From Cycas panzhihuaensis (taxonomy: Eukaryota; Cycadophyta): a DNA stretch of 64,000 nucleotides. The translations under genes and the position numbers were made by a program. The notes under the pieces were generated by a model. The model had not been told where the DNA came from. It saw nothing but the letters and a program-made list of their open reading frames with translations, and did no database searches. This document shows positions 1 to 10,807 of the stretch, one piece after another. Location of the stretch: contig CM041465.1 of the NCBI GenBank assembly GCA_023213395.1, forward strand, positions 187,371,741 to 187,435,740, written 5' to 3'. The stretch's first letter is position 1. The number at the start of each line of letters is the position of its first letter.

Positions 1-574
1 TCCATAATTCAAACTGGGATGACTATTCAATAGTAGGGTGCTTATTTTAATTAGGCACTAAGGACAATAATATTATGTATGCATATTGACCATACAGGAA
101 AATGGCCATATAATAATACAATGTAATGGACAAATACAAATGCAATACATATGTAATGCTTGTAAATACTAGCTTAAATATATATTCATTATAGATAAGC
201 TTATAATAAACCAAACATAAACATAAGAAGACCCAATAAATATTATACAATAGACATCTTAGATGCAGATATTTCTCGTGGATATAAAAAATAGTACACT
301 TACATAAATTACCTAGATATAGATTATCACAGATTATACAAACCTATAGATAGATTAAACAAACATAGATGTGTGTATGATACTGGACTAGAATCATTAC
401 TTTATACAATACATAAATAAATAATGACAAGGGCATATATAGAGTAAAAATACTTCCTCTTAAAACATATGCATATAATGGTAGAACTAAGTAAAATAGA
501 ATCATCACTTCCTCTTAAAAGATATGCTCATAATGTAGAATTGAATAAACAAAATATCAGACTTAAGCACAATG
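1..574. other. Non-coding A+T-rich stretch, no gene seen
   Basis: No reading frame here has recognisable protein similarity; the short open frames are what low-complexity A+T-rich DNA gives by chance. If the primer-site-like sequence at 575-586 is real, this stretch would be the leader of a minus-strand retroelement running off the left edge of the window. That is inference only. Confidence 0.5.
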
Positions 575-586
575 GTTTTGATACCA
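575..586 (-). other. Possible decayed primer binding site (initiator-Met tRNA type)
   Basis: The plus strand reads gttttgatacca, against gctctgatacca for a minus-oriented retroelement primer site (complement of the 3' end of initiator-Met tRNA). Ten of 12 positions match and both mismatches are C to T. A TG that could start an LTR follows at 592. No matching second LTR was identified, so this is a hint only. Confidence 0.3.
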
Positions 587-879
587 AATATTGATGTCTT
601 AGGGTACTTTCAAACATATACGAAGATTAAGAAGAATAGAAAAAATGATCTAAAGGAGTGGTGGTGTTGATGAATACTAGGGTATTTGACCCCTATAATA
701 ATATAGGCAACATTGTGAGGGTACCTCACTATCCACTATTAGATACTGTTGATAAGCATTGAAATGTATTTCCATGAACCACCATATGCTACCATGCCAA
801 AATAGTATTGATATATTTCCATAAGGTGATGGCCCCAATATGGGCATTATCCCTACTTGAGAACTTATATCCTACATCT

Positions 880-2570
880 ATATTATATACATAGGAATTT
901 TTATCTAAAGAAGGCAGGTATCTTGGATGAGAGGAGATCAGGTTAACATGAATAATGAGTAAAGGATTGGGAATATAATTAATAGGAAAATGGTTTAGAT
1001 AGACTCATATAATAAGAGCATATATAATATAGAAATTAGGTTAGTTGGCATAATAGGAATTCTCTATAGACAAAAATTCTAAACAAGGACACATAAGATG
1101 GATATACTAAAAGCTAATATAAACTATAAAGGATTATAGAGAGATTATGGGATGATAGGGAATAATATAACATAGGAGTGATATTAGGAAGAAGAAAGTG
1201 TGGGGTTTAAGGAAAGAATAAGAAGAAAGAGGGCATGATGAGTATTACATATTAGTACATAATAATTTAGATAGAAACATATAAAGAGGGTGTGTAAGAA
1301 GTAAAACTTAAGCATAAAGTATTACAAAGGGGTGATAGGAAGATAGAGGATAAGAATGATAAGGTGGCTTATAGATGATATTAGAAGATGAGGGGTGTGG
1401 AGTTTTAAAAGGAAAAATGCAAGTGATGAGGCATAGGAGCTATGGTGTACTTTCTTTATGGATAGATAATTTGTATAGAACTATAAGAGAGGTATGTATA
1501 GGAAATGAAAAGTGAAGTAAGGGTGATAAGAGACAGCTATGATGTAGGATATGAGAAATATTAGATAATATAAACATATAAGAGATGAAAATTTAAATAA
1601 GGATGAAAAATGGTAAAGATAATATGGATTAGGAATGAGCGTAGTGAGTAATATATGTAGAGGATCAATAGAAGAATAGGGTATGAGTTATGGTGAGAAT
1701 AATAAGCATTATATATTAAGGTATGCATAAGTGTTTGTATATATATGTGTGAGAGAGAGAAAGATGTGAGAGATGAAAATAAAAGTATGAGTTATAGGTG
1801 GTAAAGGTGATGTAAGCTATAAGCAATATTAGAAAATAATGTATATGCTAGGTTAATAGGGAAAATAAAGGGAATGAGAGATAGACAACATGATGGATGT
1901 TTTACGTGTATGGAAAGTTTATATAGGTGTATTTAAGATATATATATATATATATAAGAATTAAGGTAGATGAGAGATAAATATGACAAGAGTTAGGGGC
2001 AATATTTTGGGACAATGAGGGTAGAGGGTTACTAGAAGAATAAAGAGTAAGAGATAAGGGATGCAATAAGCATCTTATATGGATAACTAGTTTAGATAAA
2101 GTCATATAATAGAAAAAGAAGAATTTATAGTTTATAGGCATTATTTTTAGTGAATAGTATGGTAAGGTGTTAGGAAGATAATAACATGGTTTATGAGATA
2201 ATTTAGAAGATTAGAAAAAAAGAAGAAGGAAGGAAACTAATCATGAAGCAAATGATATATATTAACTAAGATAGAAAAAAATAAAATGAGAATAAGAGGT
2301 TAATAGGCAAAAGGGGAACATCATGACAACAAGAAGTATGCTTTTGTTTGGTGAATTCCTAGGGGGAAAGTCATGGTATGAGGTAGAAGAAGAATGGTAA
2401 TTTTAAGAGGGATCATGATTTTATTTATAGGGCTTAGGATTATATCAACTATCAACTCTTGGTAAATGGGAAATATGGGATTCTCTAAATTTATATGAAG
2501 TGAAAATTTAAGAGGAACTGTAAAACTTCCAAAAGAAATGGAAGAACACATAATAGGATATGATCTCCTT
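880..2570. repeat. Purine-rich degenerate repeat R, left copy
   Basis: For about 1.7 kb the plus strand is overwhelmingly A and G, with few C. A loose motif of the form gataatttagatagaaacatat followed by aagag recurs near 985, 1262, 1466, 1562 and 2087, so the block looks built from old, diverged internal duplications. The right part (about 2290-2560) aligns by eye with 42700-42909 continued at 51340-51440. Shared signatures are atcatgacaac/atcataacaac, gggcttagg/ggggcttagg, atatgggattct and agaggaact. It is therefore a dispersed family. It could be part of a long LTR, but no boundary, primer site or coding part was established. Confidence 0.55.
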
Positions 2571-3312
2571 ATAATTATTATTTCTCATTGTCTTTGTACT
2601 ATTTAAAATACCTTAGTAAAGAGTAACTAGTTTGTAAATGTTTGATGTTACCTCAAAGATAAAGATCAACAAGAAGGTCTAAATATCCTTTACTTAAGTA
2701 GGGGTAATTCCCTTTGAAGGATGTGGTTAGTATTATTATAAAAATATGAAATCTTCTTAAGCCCTAAATATAAAAATAATGGAAAGATGGTGAGGACTCA
2801 ATAGAGTACAAAGTTGATATCCAGGTAGACCTACATAACTTAATCACTTAATCTATCAACTAAAAACATAATGAAGAGAAAGTGGTAAAATAATAATAGG
2901 GTATTAAACTAATAAATAAATAAACCATCTAAGCTTATGAGAATATATGAATAAGGGAGGAAGGAAATAAGACATAACACCAAACTTTAGATAGGGCACT
3001 AGTAGAGCTGGTATATAACATTATACTTCAGATGTAAAAGAATACCAAGAATATGTAAACAACAACTAATGTTACTCATGTAATATTTGTAGTTATCTCA
3101 AAATTAATGATGAAGTTGGTATTTTAAATTATTAAGTATGGATCTAGTTTTTTAGGGATAGTATTTTATTATTAATAGTATTGTTGAAGTTAATTTTTTT
3201 TTTTATAAAGGGGCCATTTTAACACTGATACATAAGTGAATCCCTAAAACATTTATGTATGTTTATTTTTAAGGATTAATTTCTTATTAATTTTGTAAGT
3301 GCTTGATGGACA
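2571..3312. other. Unassigned intergenic stretch
   Basis: No coding similarity and no repeat structure was recognised, apart from short T runs near 3190. It is the left flank of Copia-1. Confidence 0.5.
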
Positions 3313-3602
3313 TGAGGTCATAGTAGAACGAAGGGATTACAAAGCCATTATGAATATTATCAAAAGCATTAACATAATTTCCAAATATAGGATGATGTTA
3401 AAGAACACCTTTGGGATGTGAGGCTAGATATAAATAGATGGGTCATTAGGTAAAACCAATGTCTACCATCATTGGTGTTAAAAACACCATTAAAATATTG
3501 TGTGTAGGTTAGCTAGGGTAGGCTAGAGTCAGCTCCACATCACCCAATGTTGACACATCCTTTTAGAGTTTAATTAAATAAACATTATTTCAATATATCT
3601 CA
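3313..3602 (-). repeat. Copia-1 3' LTR
   Basis: Starts tgaggtcat and ends near atatatctca. It aligns with the right LTR (17654-17955): tgaggtcat/tgaagtcat, ggattacaaagcc/ggattagaatgg, and gatgttaaagaacacc/ggtgttaagaaacact. It also aligns with the truncated LTR of Copia-4 (54231-54470). It is followed by cccataatg, whose complement cattatggg is the degraded polypurine tract; Copia-4 has the better preserved cattatggggaagaat at the same place. Confidence 0.7.
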
Positions 3603-3613
3603 CCCATAATGTT

Positions 3614-4376
3614 CATTAGGGAAAACTTCAAGCTTGTCTCTAAATTTATAAAACTTGATTTTTCTAAGAGCCTTAGTGAAGATGTCTACTACCTATTTCT
3701 TTGTGTTACAGTAAACTAGCTCAATCTTGCTAACTTGTACTAATTCCCTGATAAAGTGATGTTGTGTTTTATATGTTTTGTTCTTCCATGAAACAATGGA
3801 TTACGTGCAATTTGAATTATACTTGGATTATTACACGTGATATGTGTAGGTCCATCATATTTTATTTATAGGTCTTAGAGTAATTGATATAGCCAAACTA
3901 TTCACATGCTCCTACTACTGCTGCTTTGTACTCTACTTTTTTAATAGACAAGGATACTATATTTTTTTTCTTAGGATTCCAAGTAATTAATACTAATCCC
4001 ATGCTGAAAGTATAATTGGATGTAGATTTCTTGTTATCAACACAACCTATTCAATCTAAATCTATGTAGCCAACCAATCTGAAGTTTATTAAGGACTTAT
4101 AATGTAACTCATAGCTAATTGTACATGTTAGATATCATAGGATTCTCTTCACTGCTTGCCAATGTGATGTTTTAGGTTATTGAATGAATTTGGATACCAC
4201 ACTTATTGAACGAATGATACCTGGATGAATTGACATTAAGTAGATTAAGCTACTAATTAGTTGCTTATAAAGTGTAGGGTCAATTGATGCAGAATCATCT
4301 AACTTGGATAATTTTATTCTAATTTTTGTTGGTGTAGCTAATGCCTTACAATCATTCATCTTAAACTTTTGAAGTA
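3614..4376 (-). pseudogene. Copia-1 pol, RNase H and end of RT (decayed)
   Basis: On the minus strand the frame at 4359-4177 reads through the RT/RNase H connection: NDCKALATPTKIRIKL, then DPTLYKQLISSLIYL, which matches the copia pattern 'D-x-T-L-Y-R-x-L-V-G-S-L-x-Y-L'. Further left, about 4070-3900, comes the copia RNase H core: VDNKKSTSNYTFSMG followed by a WNPKK segment. The family has D-D-R-K-S-T-S-G-Y here, so the second Asp has become Asn and Gly has become Asn, both G-to-A type changes. Several stops interrupt the frame. It is separated from the rest of its RT (9629-10003) by the 5.2-kb Copia-2 insertion. Equivalent parts of Copia-4 (54480-55400) align along its whole length. Confidence 0.8.
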
Positions 4377-4381
4377 GGTCT
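4377..4381. other. Target-site duplication of Copia-2, left copy (ggtct)
   Basis: GGTCT directly precedes the TG of the 5' LTR; GGTCC (9624-9628) directly follows the 3' LTR. Four of 5 bases match and the difference is a C/T transition. Confidence 0.8.
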
Positions 4382-4591
4382 TGTAAAAGGTAATGTTTTA
4401 TCTAGGGCTATGGTATATGACTGAAAGTATTTTATAAGGGTCTCACATCTTTCCCCCCTTATCTCTCAAAGTGACAAGTGGCACCATCCTATTGAGTAGT
4501 TACCATTTGCACCTTCTCTACAACTGTATATATAGATAAATTATTGATCAATAAAGTAGAGAGAATTCCTCTATTATTTTGAATCTTTACA
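4382..4591 (+). repeat. Copia-2 5' LTR
   Basis: Runs from tgtaaaagg to gaatctttaca, 210 bp, equal in length to 9414-9623. TATATATA at 4527-4534 inside actgtatatatagat is the likely TATA box; the same stretch is intact in the 3' LTR at 9559-9566. Gypsy-type features are absent, and the short LTR is typical of small copia lineages. Confidence 0.92.
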
Positions 4592-4603
4592 TGGTATTAG
4601 AGT
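4592..4603 (+). other. Copia-2 primer binding site (initiator-Met tRNA)
   Basis: tggtattagagt lies directly after the LTR end. The canonical site is tggtatcagagc; the two mismatches are both C to T. Confidence 0.85.
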
Positions 4604-5319
4604 AGGTCATTGGGTCCTCCTGCCTGTGAAAGAGCCAAATTAGGGTTTTGCTAAAGAAGAAGAAGAATAGAATCAAAGTGCTGCCAAAAGATATTGCCAT
4701 CTAAGATTAGTTTGTATGGAGCAAATATTGAGTTAGAGTTGTATAGGATAGTACAATTGTGCAAACATGTACGGAGTTGTACAGAAAGCAAAAATCAAGG
4801 TCATTAGAATTTCATGAAACTCACCCAGATTATAGATCAGAGCCTCCTCTACATTTTTTCCTTCTGTGTCAACATTGATTGAAGCTATTTTGACCCATTT
4901 TTTAGCAGATCTAAGGTTGCATGGGTTTGTGGCCTCTCCTCATATTTTTTTCTTTAGAAATCAGGTATAAATCTCTGGTACAAAGCATCTAAAATCATTC
5001 TCAGCCCTAAACAAAGGTTTAAAGTTAGTGTTATTAAGATTTTATCTTAGATTTCTAAGATTTTTCTTTAGTTTTCTCAAAAACCCTTGAGCACTAGTTT
5101 AGACCTTTCTTTGGTTGTTTCTCTCAAATTTGAAAGTGGATTAAGGAACTAACACTAGATTTCAATACCCATTTAGGAGTTCTTTTGATTAGGACCTTTC
5201 TCTCTCTCATTCATACAACTTGAGATCTATACAAAAATTCATACATCTGGCCATACAACAGTCTATAGAACCAATCAAAACTTAATTTTGCCTTCATATA
5301 AACTGGGTTTGAACTAGCC

Positions 5320-6190
5320 ATGGCCTCCTATGCTAGATCACTACCTGAAAGTGACAAACTAACTAAAATAAATTTCAACATTTGGAAGATAAAAATGGAA
5401 GGCCTATTAAGAACAAAACATACCTAGAGAATTACTACTGGGGATGAAAAATAACCCTCTGATATTATAGATTTAATCAATTGGGAGGAAAGAAATAATA
5501 CTACTGTCTCCTTACTCAAACTCTTAATCTCTAATTCCTAATTAGTATATGTGGATGGTCTACAGAATGCAAGTGAAATTTAGGAGATAATATATTTTAT
5601 GTTCAGTAGAAAGAATGAAATAAGAATTATGGCCATGAGAGAATAACTCTAAAAATTAAAAATGAGGGAGGGCCAAATTATATCTAAATTCATAACCAAG
5701 ATGACCAACATCAAAACCACTTTTCTCATAGTAGGAGACAAATAGACTAATACAGAGTTAATATATCTTGTGCTCAATAAATTCCCAAAATCTTTTAATA
5801 ATATGGTAAACATGTTGACAAGGGGAGGGTAAACTACTATAATGACTTGTAATACTCTCACAGGTCATGTGTTATACTAGGAATAAAGGAATCAGAGATA
5901 TGAAGAAGGCTCAGAAATTGAGGAAGCTCTTATCACCAAGCTTCATTTGGGAGGTAGAGGACGAGGTCAGCATAATCCTATGTTATGACGAAGAACACTA
6001 GTTGCCTATAGAGGATGTTGGACTGAAGGAAGAGGGCGAGGAAGAATGGCTAACAATCTACCTTGATATGTTAGAGTGTATTTCAACCGCAAAAAACTAG
6101 GTCATTTTTTAAGCAATTATAGAGCATTCGACATCTATTACCATTGTAGGCAAATGAGTCATTTTCTATACTAATGCTACTAGAGACGAG
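5320..6190 (+). pseudogene. Copia-2 gag (decayed)
   Basis: The frame opens at an ATG at 5320 reading MASYARSLPESDKL and then NIWKIKMEGLL, the copia-type gag start in which a Trp-rich 'F-x-x-W-x-x-x-M' segment follows. The body (5400-5900) carries several stops and frame changes. Near 6150-6185 the nucleocapsid zinc knuckle can still be read as YHCRQMSHFLY, a stop, then CY. This corresponds to a CCHC knuckle whose first Cys has become Tyr (G to A) and whose spacing residue before the last Cys is now a stop. Gag would have formed the cytoplasmic virus-like particle. No part is open for a full-length product. Confidence 0.75.
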
Positions 6191-7520
6191 TAAAAATTCA
6201 AAAGGGAAAGAAACATGTGACTCGAAATTACAATAGAGAAAAGGACATAATAGAAGAAGTTGAAACAACCTTCATTTCAATATTAGCAATAAATAGCAGT
6301 GTAAAAGGAATAGGACAAATTGCTATACAAATTGATGGAGAAATTCAATGTATAGGCAATGCTTCTTTTGTACCAGGTATAAAAAGTAATCTTTTGTTAG
6401 TATCCTAGTTGAGGGATAAAAAGCTAAGAACAATATTCAATGAATATGGTTATTGTTACATTCTTGATATGAAAAAGAATGGCACTATGATAGCTAAAGG
6501 AGAAAAATATAATAGGTTGTATAAACTTCTCTCTACTCCTGTACTACCTGATAAAGGCCCTACAAAACCACTTTCTAATATAAAATCTCTTGTTGTAACT
6601 AGCACTGATACTAATGAAATGTGGCATTTTAAGTATGGTCATATTTCCCATGATAGGTTAGAAAAATTAAAGAAATTCAAGATGGTGAATGGCTTACTAG
6701 ACATTCCTTTCAATTACTTCATATGTAAGGGCTGCATGATGGGGAAACAACATAGGATTTTATTCTCAAAAAGCACATGGCATGAACAAAATAAGTTGGA
6801 ATTGATACATACTGATCTATTTGGTTCATTTACATCAATTTCAACAAATGGAGTAAGGTATTTCTTAACTATCATCGATGATTTCACTAGAAAAACATGG
6901 GTATATTTTCTTTCTAGTAAATCAGAAGCACTTAGCTATTTTAAAGAATTCAAGGCTAAAACTAAATTAGAAAGTATTCAAAAAATCAAATGTACCCATT
7001 TAGATAGAGGGGGGGAATTTGCATCTAATGAATTCCTCCATTTTTTTAAAAATACATGGAATTTGTAGACAATTTATAACTCCTTATACACCTTAATCAA
7101 ATGGGGTTGCAGAAAGGATGAACAGAACAATTATAGAAATGGCTCGATGCATGCTAAACAATAGTGAAATAGTTAAGAAATACAAAGAAGCTATACACAC
7201 AGTAGTATATTTGATTAAGAGAAGCCCAACTTAGTCTTTGGATAACATAACACCTAAAGAGGTCTAGACAAGACATAAGACCAATGTAAGCCATCTAAAA
7301 ATTTTTAGTTGTAAGGCATATGTTCACATCCTTGATAAGAAAAAGACCAAGTTGGATAGTAAAAGTATATAATGAATAATGGTTGGGTATAATAGTTTCT
7401 CAAAATCATATAGATGTCTCAACCCAAAAACAGATAAACTTTATGTAACTAGGGATGTAATCTTTGATGAAAAGAGAGAATTTCTTAACAAAATGCCTCA
7501 AGAAGTTAGTGTAGGTGATC
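6191..7520 (+). pseudogene. Copia-2 protease remnant, GAG-pre-integrase and integrase
   Basis: From 6217 the frame reads MTRNYNREKD, then CIGNASFVPGIKSNLL (the end of the copia protease). The upstream D-S-G catalytic segment is not found, so a deletion appears to have joined gag directly to the protease C-terminal half. A TAG at 6406-6408 stands at a position that is Gln in the family. The GAG-pre-integrase zinc site follows at about 6610-6750 (MWHFKYGHISHDRL, then CKGCMMGKQHR). The integrase core follows, with LIHTDLFGSF (first Asp), IIDDFTRKTWVYFL and HLDRGGEF (second Asp). A small indel near 7050 shifts frame. The third catalytic region (NGVAERMNRT, with Glu) reads at about 7100-7130. Later stops fall at Gln or Trp positions (SPT-stop-SLDN, EV-stop-TR). 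Confidence 0.88.
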
Positions 7521-8735
7521 AAAACTCACAACTTGTTCAGTTGGAACATAAATAAGATATTACTTCTAAAAGAATTAAGGTAAAATTTGACACTTTAGAA
7601 GACACATCTCTAGACAACCAATAAGCTAGTGATCCCAGCACTCATCAATCTGATACACAACAAGGTAGTAGTTTAAATACTCATTTTAAAGATGAAAAAA
7701 TCAAATCGCCACAAGAATATTCCTCAAAAAGAGTGCTAAAATGGTATCTCAAGACTCTTGAGGAAACAAAAGGAGAAATATTTAAACATCAAACCAAATC
7801 TTAGAAACCAAAATCCTTGATTTTCTCCATCAAACCAAGTTCTTATGAAGAAGCAAGCAACTCTCAAGACTAGAAAGTAGTAATGGATACAGAGATTAAG
7901 GCTATACATAGAAATAAAACATAGGATCTGGTATCAACTCCTAAAGATAAACCCATTGTAAATTGTAATTGGGTATACAAAATAAAGGAAAAGACAAATG
8001 GAGAAGTTGAGAAATATAAAGTAAGACTAGTAGTAAAAGGCTACACATAGAGAGCTAGACACAGAGAGCTAGAATCGATTATGAAGAAACATTCTCGCTA
8101 GTAGTCAAGCTAAATAAAATAAGAACTGTGATTGTGCTTATTGCTAAAAAAGGGTGGAGGATTTATCAAATGGATGTTAAAATCGAATTCTTAAATGGAC
8201 ATCTATAAGAAGAAGTGTATATGTATCGGCCAGAAGAATACATAAAACCAGGTTAGGAGAATATGGTCTATAAATTAAGAAAGGCATTGTATGGACTCAA
8301 GCAAGTACCAAGAGCTTGATATGCTAAGATGGACTCATATTTAACTCAAAATGACTTCTATAGGTGTGAATCAGATGATAGTCTATATGTAAAGTGCAAT
8401 CAAGGCTTAATCTCTATCATAGTGGTATATGCAGATGACATGTTGATTATTAAAGACGTTGAAGATTCAATAACATTTATTAAAAGGTGGTTCGAAAAGG
8501 TTTTCTAAATGATAGATCTGGGAATGATGCATTACCACCTTGGAATAGAAATAGAACATAATGACCATTTTACTATTCTTTCACAAACTATATATGTCAA
8601 AAATTTGCTAAGTAAGTTTAAAATGAAGGGTTATAATAGTGTCAATACACCAATGGAAACTGGGTTTATGTTGAGTAAAGAACAAGAAGCACATCTTGTT
8701 GATGCAACTTTGTACAGACAATTGGTTGGAAGCCT
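7521..8735 (+). pseudogene. Copia-2 reverse transcriptase (decayed)
   Basis: After a variable linker (to about 7840) RT begins with SYEEASNSQD, then stop-KVVMDTEI. It continues with NCNWVYKIKEKTNGEVEKYK, MDVKIEFLNGHL, EEVYMYRPEEY, KLRKALYGLKQVPRA, a stop where the family has Trp, and YAKMDSYL. The catalytic motif is VVYADDML at about 8425-8450, equivalent to YVDD with Val changed to Ala. The tail runs MIDLGMMHYHLGIEIE and then TLYRQLVGSLIYL near 8705-8740. A 14-bp tandem duplication at 8045-8072 breaks the frame before the catalytic region. It would have copied element RNA inside the particle; it cannot be made intact now. Confidence 0.9.
8045..8072 (+). repeat. 14-bp tandem duplication in Copia-2 RT
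   Basis: acatagagagctag is followed at once by acacagagagctag. The two copies differ at one base, T versus C, turning CAG into TAG in the first copy. A length of 14 shifts the frame. Confidence 0.85.
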
Positions 8736-8791
8736 AATTTATCTCATAGCCACATGACTTGATAATTTATCTCATAGCCACATGACCTAAT
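8736..8791 (+). repeat. 28-bp tandem duplication in Copia-2 RT/RNase H junction
   Basis: aatttatctcatagccacat at 8736 recurs at 8764 (period 28) in an otherwise single-copy stretch. It adds a stop after SLIYLIAT and shifts the frame. The 28-bp length is twice that of the duplication at 8045. Confidence 0.85.
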
Positions 8792-9413
8792 ATTTTATAT
8801 GCAGTTGGTATAATCTCTAAATTCATAGAAAATCCTAAAATTCCTCATTGGAATGCTATAAAGAGAATTTTACAATATCTAAAAGGAACCATGAATCTCA
8901 GTTTGAAGTATAAAAGGGAGACTAATATACAGTTGACTAGCTTTTACAACTCTGACTGGGATGGAGATAGAATAGATAGAAATTTGACATCAAGGTAATG
9001 TTTCTTCCTAGGAAAATCATTGATCTCCTAGAGTAGTAAAAATCAACACACTGTTGTATTGTCTTTGACAGAAGCATAATACAAGTCAATAGTTAATGTA
9101 GCATGTGAAGGAGTATGGATTAGACAACTCCTAAAGGATCTAAGAGAGGAGCAAATAATGCCTACTCAAATATTCCGTAACAATCAAAGTACAATAAAAA
9201 TGATAAAAAATCAAGTGCTACATGCTAGAACAAAACATATAGAAGTGCATCATTATTTCATCAGAGAAAAAGTATAAAACAGAGAAATCAAGCTTCAATA
9301 TTATACTTCAATAAAATAAACTACTGACATCCTTACCAAATCTCTTAGCAAGGAAAAATTTATTGTCTTTAGAAATTAGTTGGGATTAAGATAGATAAAA
9401 TATTACGAGGTGG
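8792..9413 (+). pseudogene. Copia-2 RNase H and polypurine region (decayed)
   Basis: The frame reads SKFIENPKIPHWNAIKRILQ, YLKGTMNLSLKY, YNSDWDGDRIDRNLTS (RNase H core Asp), CFFLGKSLIS, ACEGVWIRQLL, NNQSTIKMIKN (family: D-N-x-S) and HARTKHIEVHHYFIRE. This is the full order of the copia RNase H domain. Stops include TAA for a Gln or Glu position before YKSIVN. The 3' LTR follows at 9414, and its polypurine tract is poorly preserved (acgaggtgg, about 9405-9413). RNase H would have degraded the RNA template during copying. Confidence 0.88.
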
Positions 9414-9623
9414 TATAAAAGGTAATGTTTAATCTAGGGCCATGGTATATGACCAAAAGTATTTTAAAAGGGTCTCACATCTTTCCCCCTTTCTCTCTCA
9501 AAGTGACAAGTGGCACCATCCTATTGAGTGGTTACCATTTGCACCTTCTCTACAACTGTATATATAGATAAATGATTGATCAACAAAGTAGAGAGAATTC
9601 CTCCATTATTTTGAATCTTTACA
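9414..9623 (+). repeat. Copia-2 3' LTR
   Basis: 210 bp, aligning without gaps to 4382-4591 with about 12 differences. Its first dinucleotide is TA instead of TG, again a G-to-A change. It ends gaatctttaca. Confidence 0.92.
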
Positions 9624-9628
9624 GGTCC
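9624..9628. other. Target-site duplication of Copia-2, right copy (ggtcc)
   Basis: Pairs with GGTCT at 4377-4381. Removing one copy together with the element rejoins the Copia-1 RT frame. Confidence 0.8.
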
Positions 9629-10003
9629 AAGGTATATTTCCTTGGAGATACAAATATCCCATTCTCATCTTTCCATACTTCTAAACCTAGGAAGTAATAC
9701 ATAAGACCTAAGTCAGTCATCTTAAACTCTTTGCAATATTTTCTTTGAATTTTTATGATAATTGGGAGTCATTTCTTGTGTAGACTAGGTCATCAACATA
9801 TAGTTCCATAATAAGTATTGAGTCTCCTTCAATCTTTATATATAGGTTAGGATCTAATTGACTCTTTTTGAATCCTTTATCTTTAAAATATTTGTTTATC
9901 CTAGAGTCTAAAGCTCTAGGTACTTGTTTTAATCCATACAAGGCCTTCTTGAGCTTATATACCTTATTTTTCTCCCCCTTGACTTCAAAGACTTTAGGTT
10001 GTT
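9629..10003 (-). pseudogene. Copia-1 RT, central part with YVDD motif
   Basis: Minus-strand frame 9941-9753 reads MYGLKQVPRALDSRINKYFK, then LDPNLYIKIEGDSILIMELY and VDDLVYTRNDSQLS. It includes the catalytic YVDD motif (family: Y-V-D-D) and the copia hallmark Y-G-L-K-Q-x-P-R-A. Where the family has a Trp after P-R-A this copy has Leu. Upstream (toward 10003) come KLKKALYGL-type residues and a charged KGEKNKVYKL stretch. The N-terminal RT segment expected further right is absent; the sequence meets the Copia-3 LTR at 10009. Copia-4 (55101-55640) shows what would follow. Confidence 0.85.
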
Positions 10004-10008
10004 ATACA

Positions 10009-10320
10009 TGAAGGAAGGATGGATCTAGGAGATAAATCACTCACATGTACACAATGACAATGGAGAATAAAAAAGAAGATAAAATAAGATATGAGAGTAA
10101 GCTTGGAGGTGAGAATGAATAATGACTCCCTCCTTGAGATTTCACCTTTTATTATTGAGGGTGAGTATTATGGTTAGGATTTTCTCGCCTAATGATATGA
10201 ACCCGAAATTACATCTAAATACACATAAAGTACATTTTATTAAGAGACTAATGCTAATAATATATCCTAAGGTCACATAATTAATCTACACAAATGACTT
10301 TGATACATTAGCCTCTTTCA
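10009..10320 (-). repeat. Copia-3 3' LTR
   Basis: Begins tgaaggaagg and ends cctctttca on the plus strand, 312 bp. It is followed by atccccccttaat; the complement aaggggggat is the polypurine tract of a minus-oriented element. Confidence 0.9.
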
Positions 10321-10807
10321 ATCCCCCCTTAATGGTGGAAGGTCATTTTCAGAAAATCTATTCTATGAGGTCTTCATTTGAGCCTCATTATTACATTAAA
10401 ATTCTAAATGACACTTTTGTGAGAAAACCCTCATGGGGAATAAAAACCCATGAACTTTCTAAGATATATAGCCTCTTTTATAAATCAAAATATCTAAGGT
10501 GGCTCTTTGATGTAGCCTGATAGCTAAGTAGCTTAAATATGCAGCTTAATCTGCTAAGTCTCCATATACTATTTGGTCATCCCCTATGCCCTTTTGGGTT
10601 TTCATAGGTTCTAATTTTTTAAAACAAGTACAACCCTTATCCTTCCGTGCCCACATAGGGTTTTTACAAAGAGGATAGAGCAGAGACTTACTCTTATTCT
10701 TCCACACCCACAAGGGGTTTTCACGAAGAGAATAGAGTATGATGATCCTGTTGCCATCTTCTTTGATCAATCGAAGATGGAGGCCCTAAGGTTGAGCTGT
10801 CTTCAAA
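10321..10807 (-). other. Copia-3 3' untranslated region
   Basis: Between the RNase H end and the polypurine tract no coding similarity is seen. The segment contains two related copies of a sequence around ccc-a-ca-gggtttt-ac-aagag-atagag (10640-10685 and 10705-10738), an old short duplication. Confidence 0.55.

Larger units (their letters stand above)
4382..9623 (+). mobile_element. Copia-2: complete but inactivated Ty1/copia retrotransposon
   Basis: This 5.24-kb element has two 210-bp LTRs, an initiator-Met primer site, then gag, protease remnant, integrase, RT and RNase H in copia order on the plus strand. It sits inside the minus-strand RT of Copia-1: the host reading resumes at 9629 exactly where it stopped at 4376. 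The LTRs differ at about a dozen of 210 positions by hand count, making this one of the younger insertions in the window. It is inactivated by stops, a 14-bp and a 28-bp tandem duplication, a small indel near 7050, and loss of the protease active-site segment. Confidence 0.92.

Noticed and set aside
3303-3312. Copia-1 target duplication with 17956-17960 or with bases after 42403
   Set aside because: ggaca does not match gacct or the bases following Gypsy-1; no credible pair remains at the outer ends.
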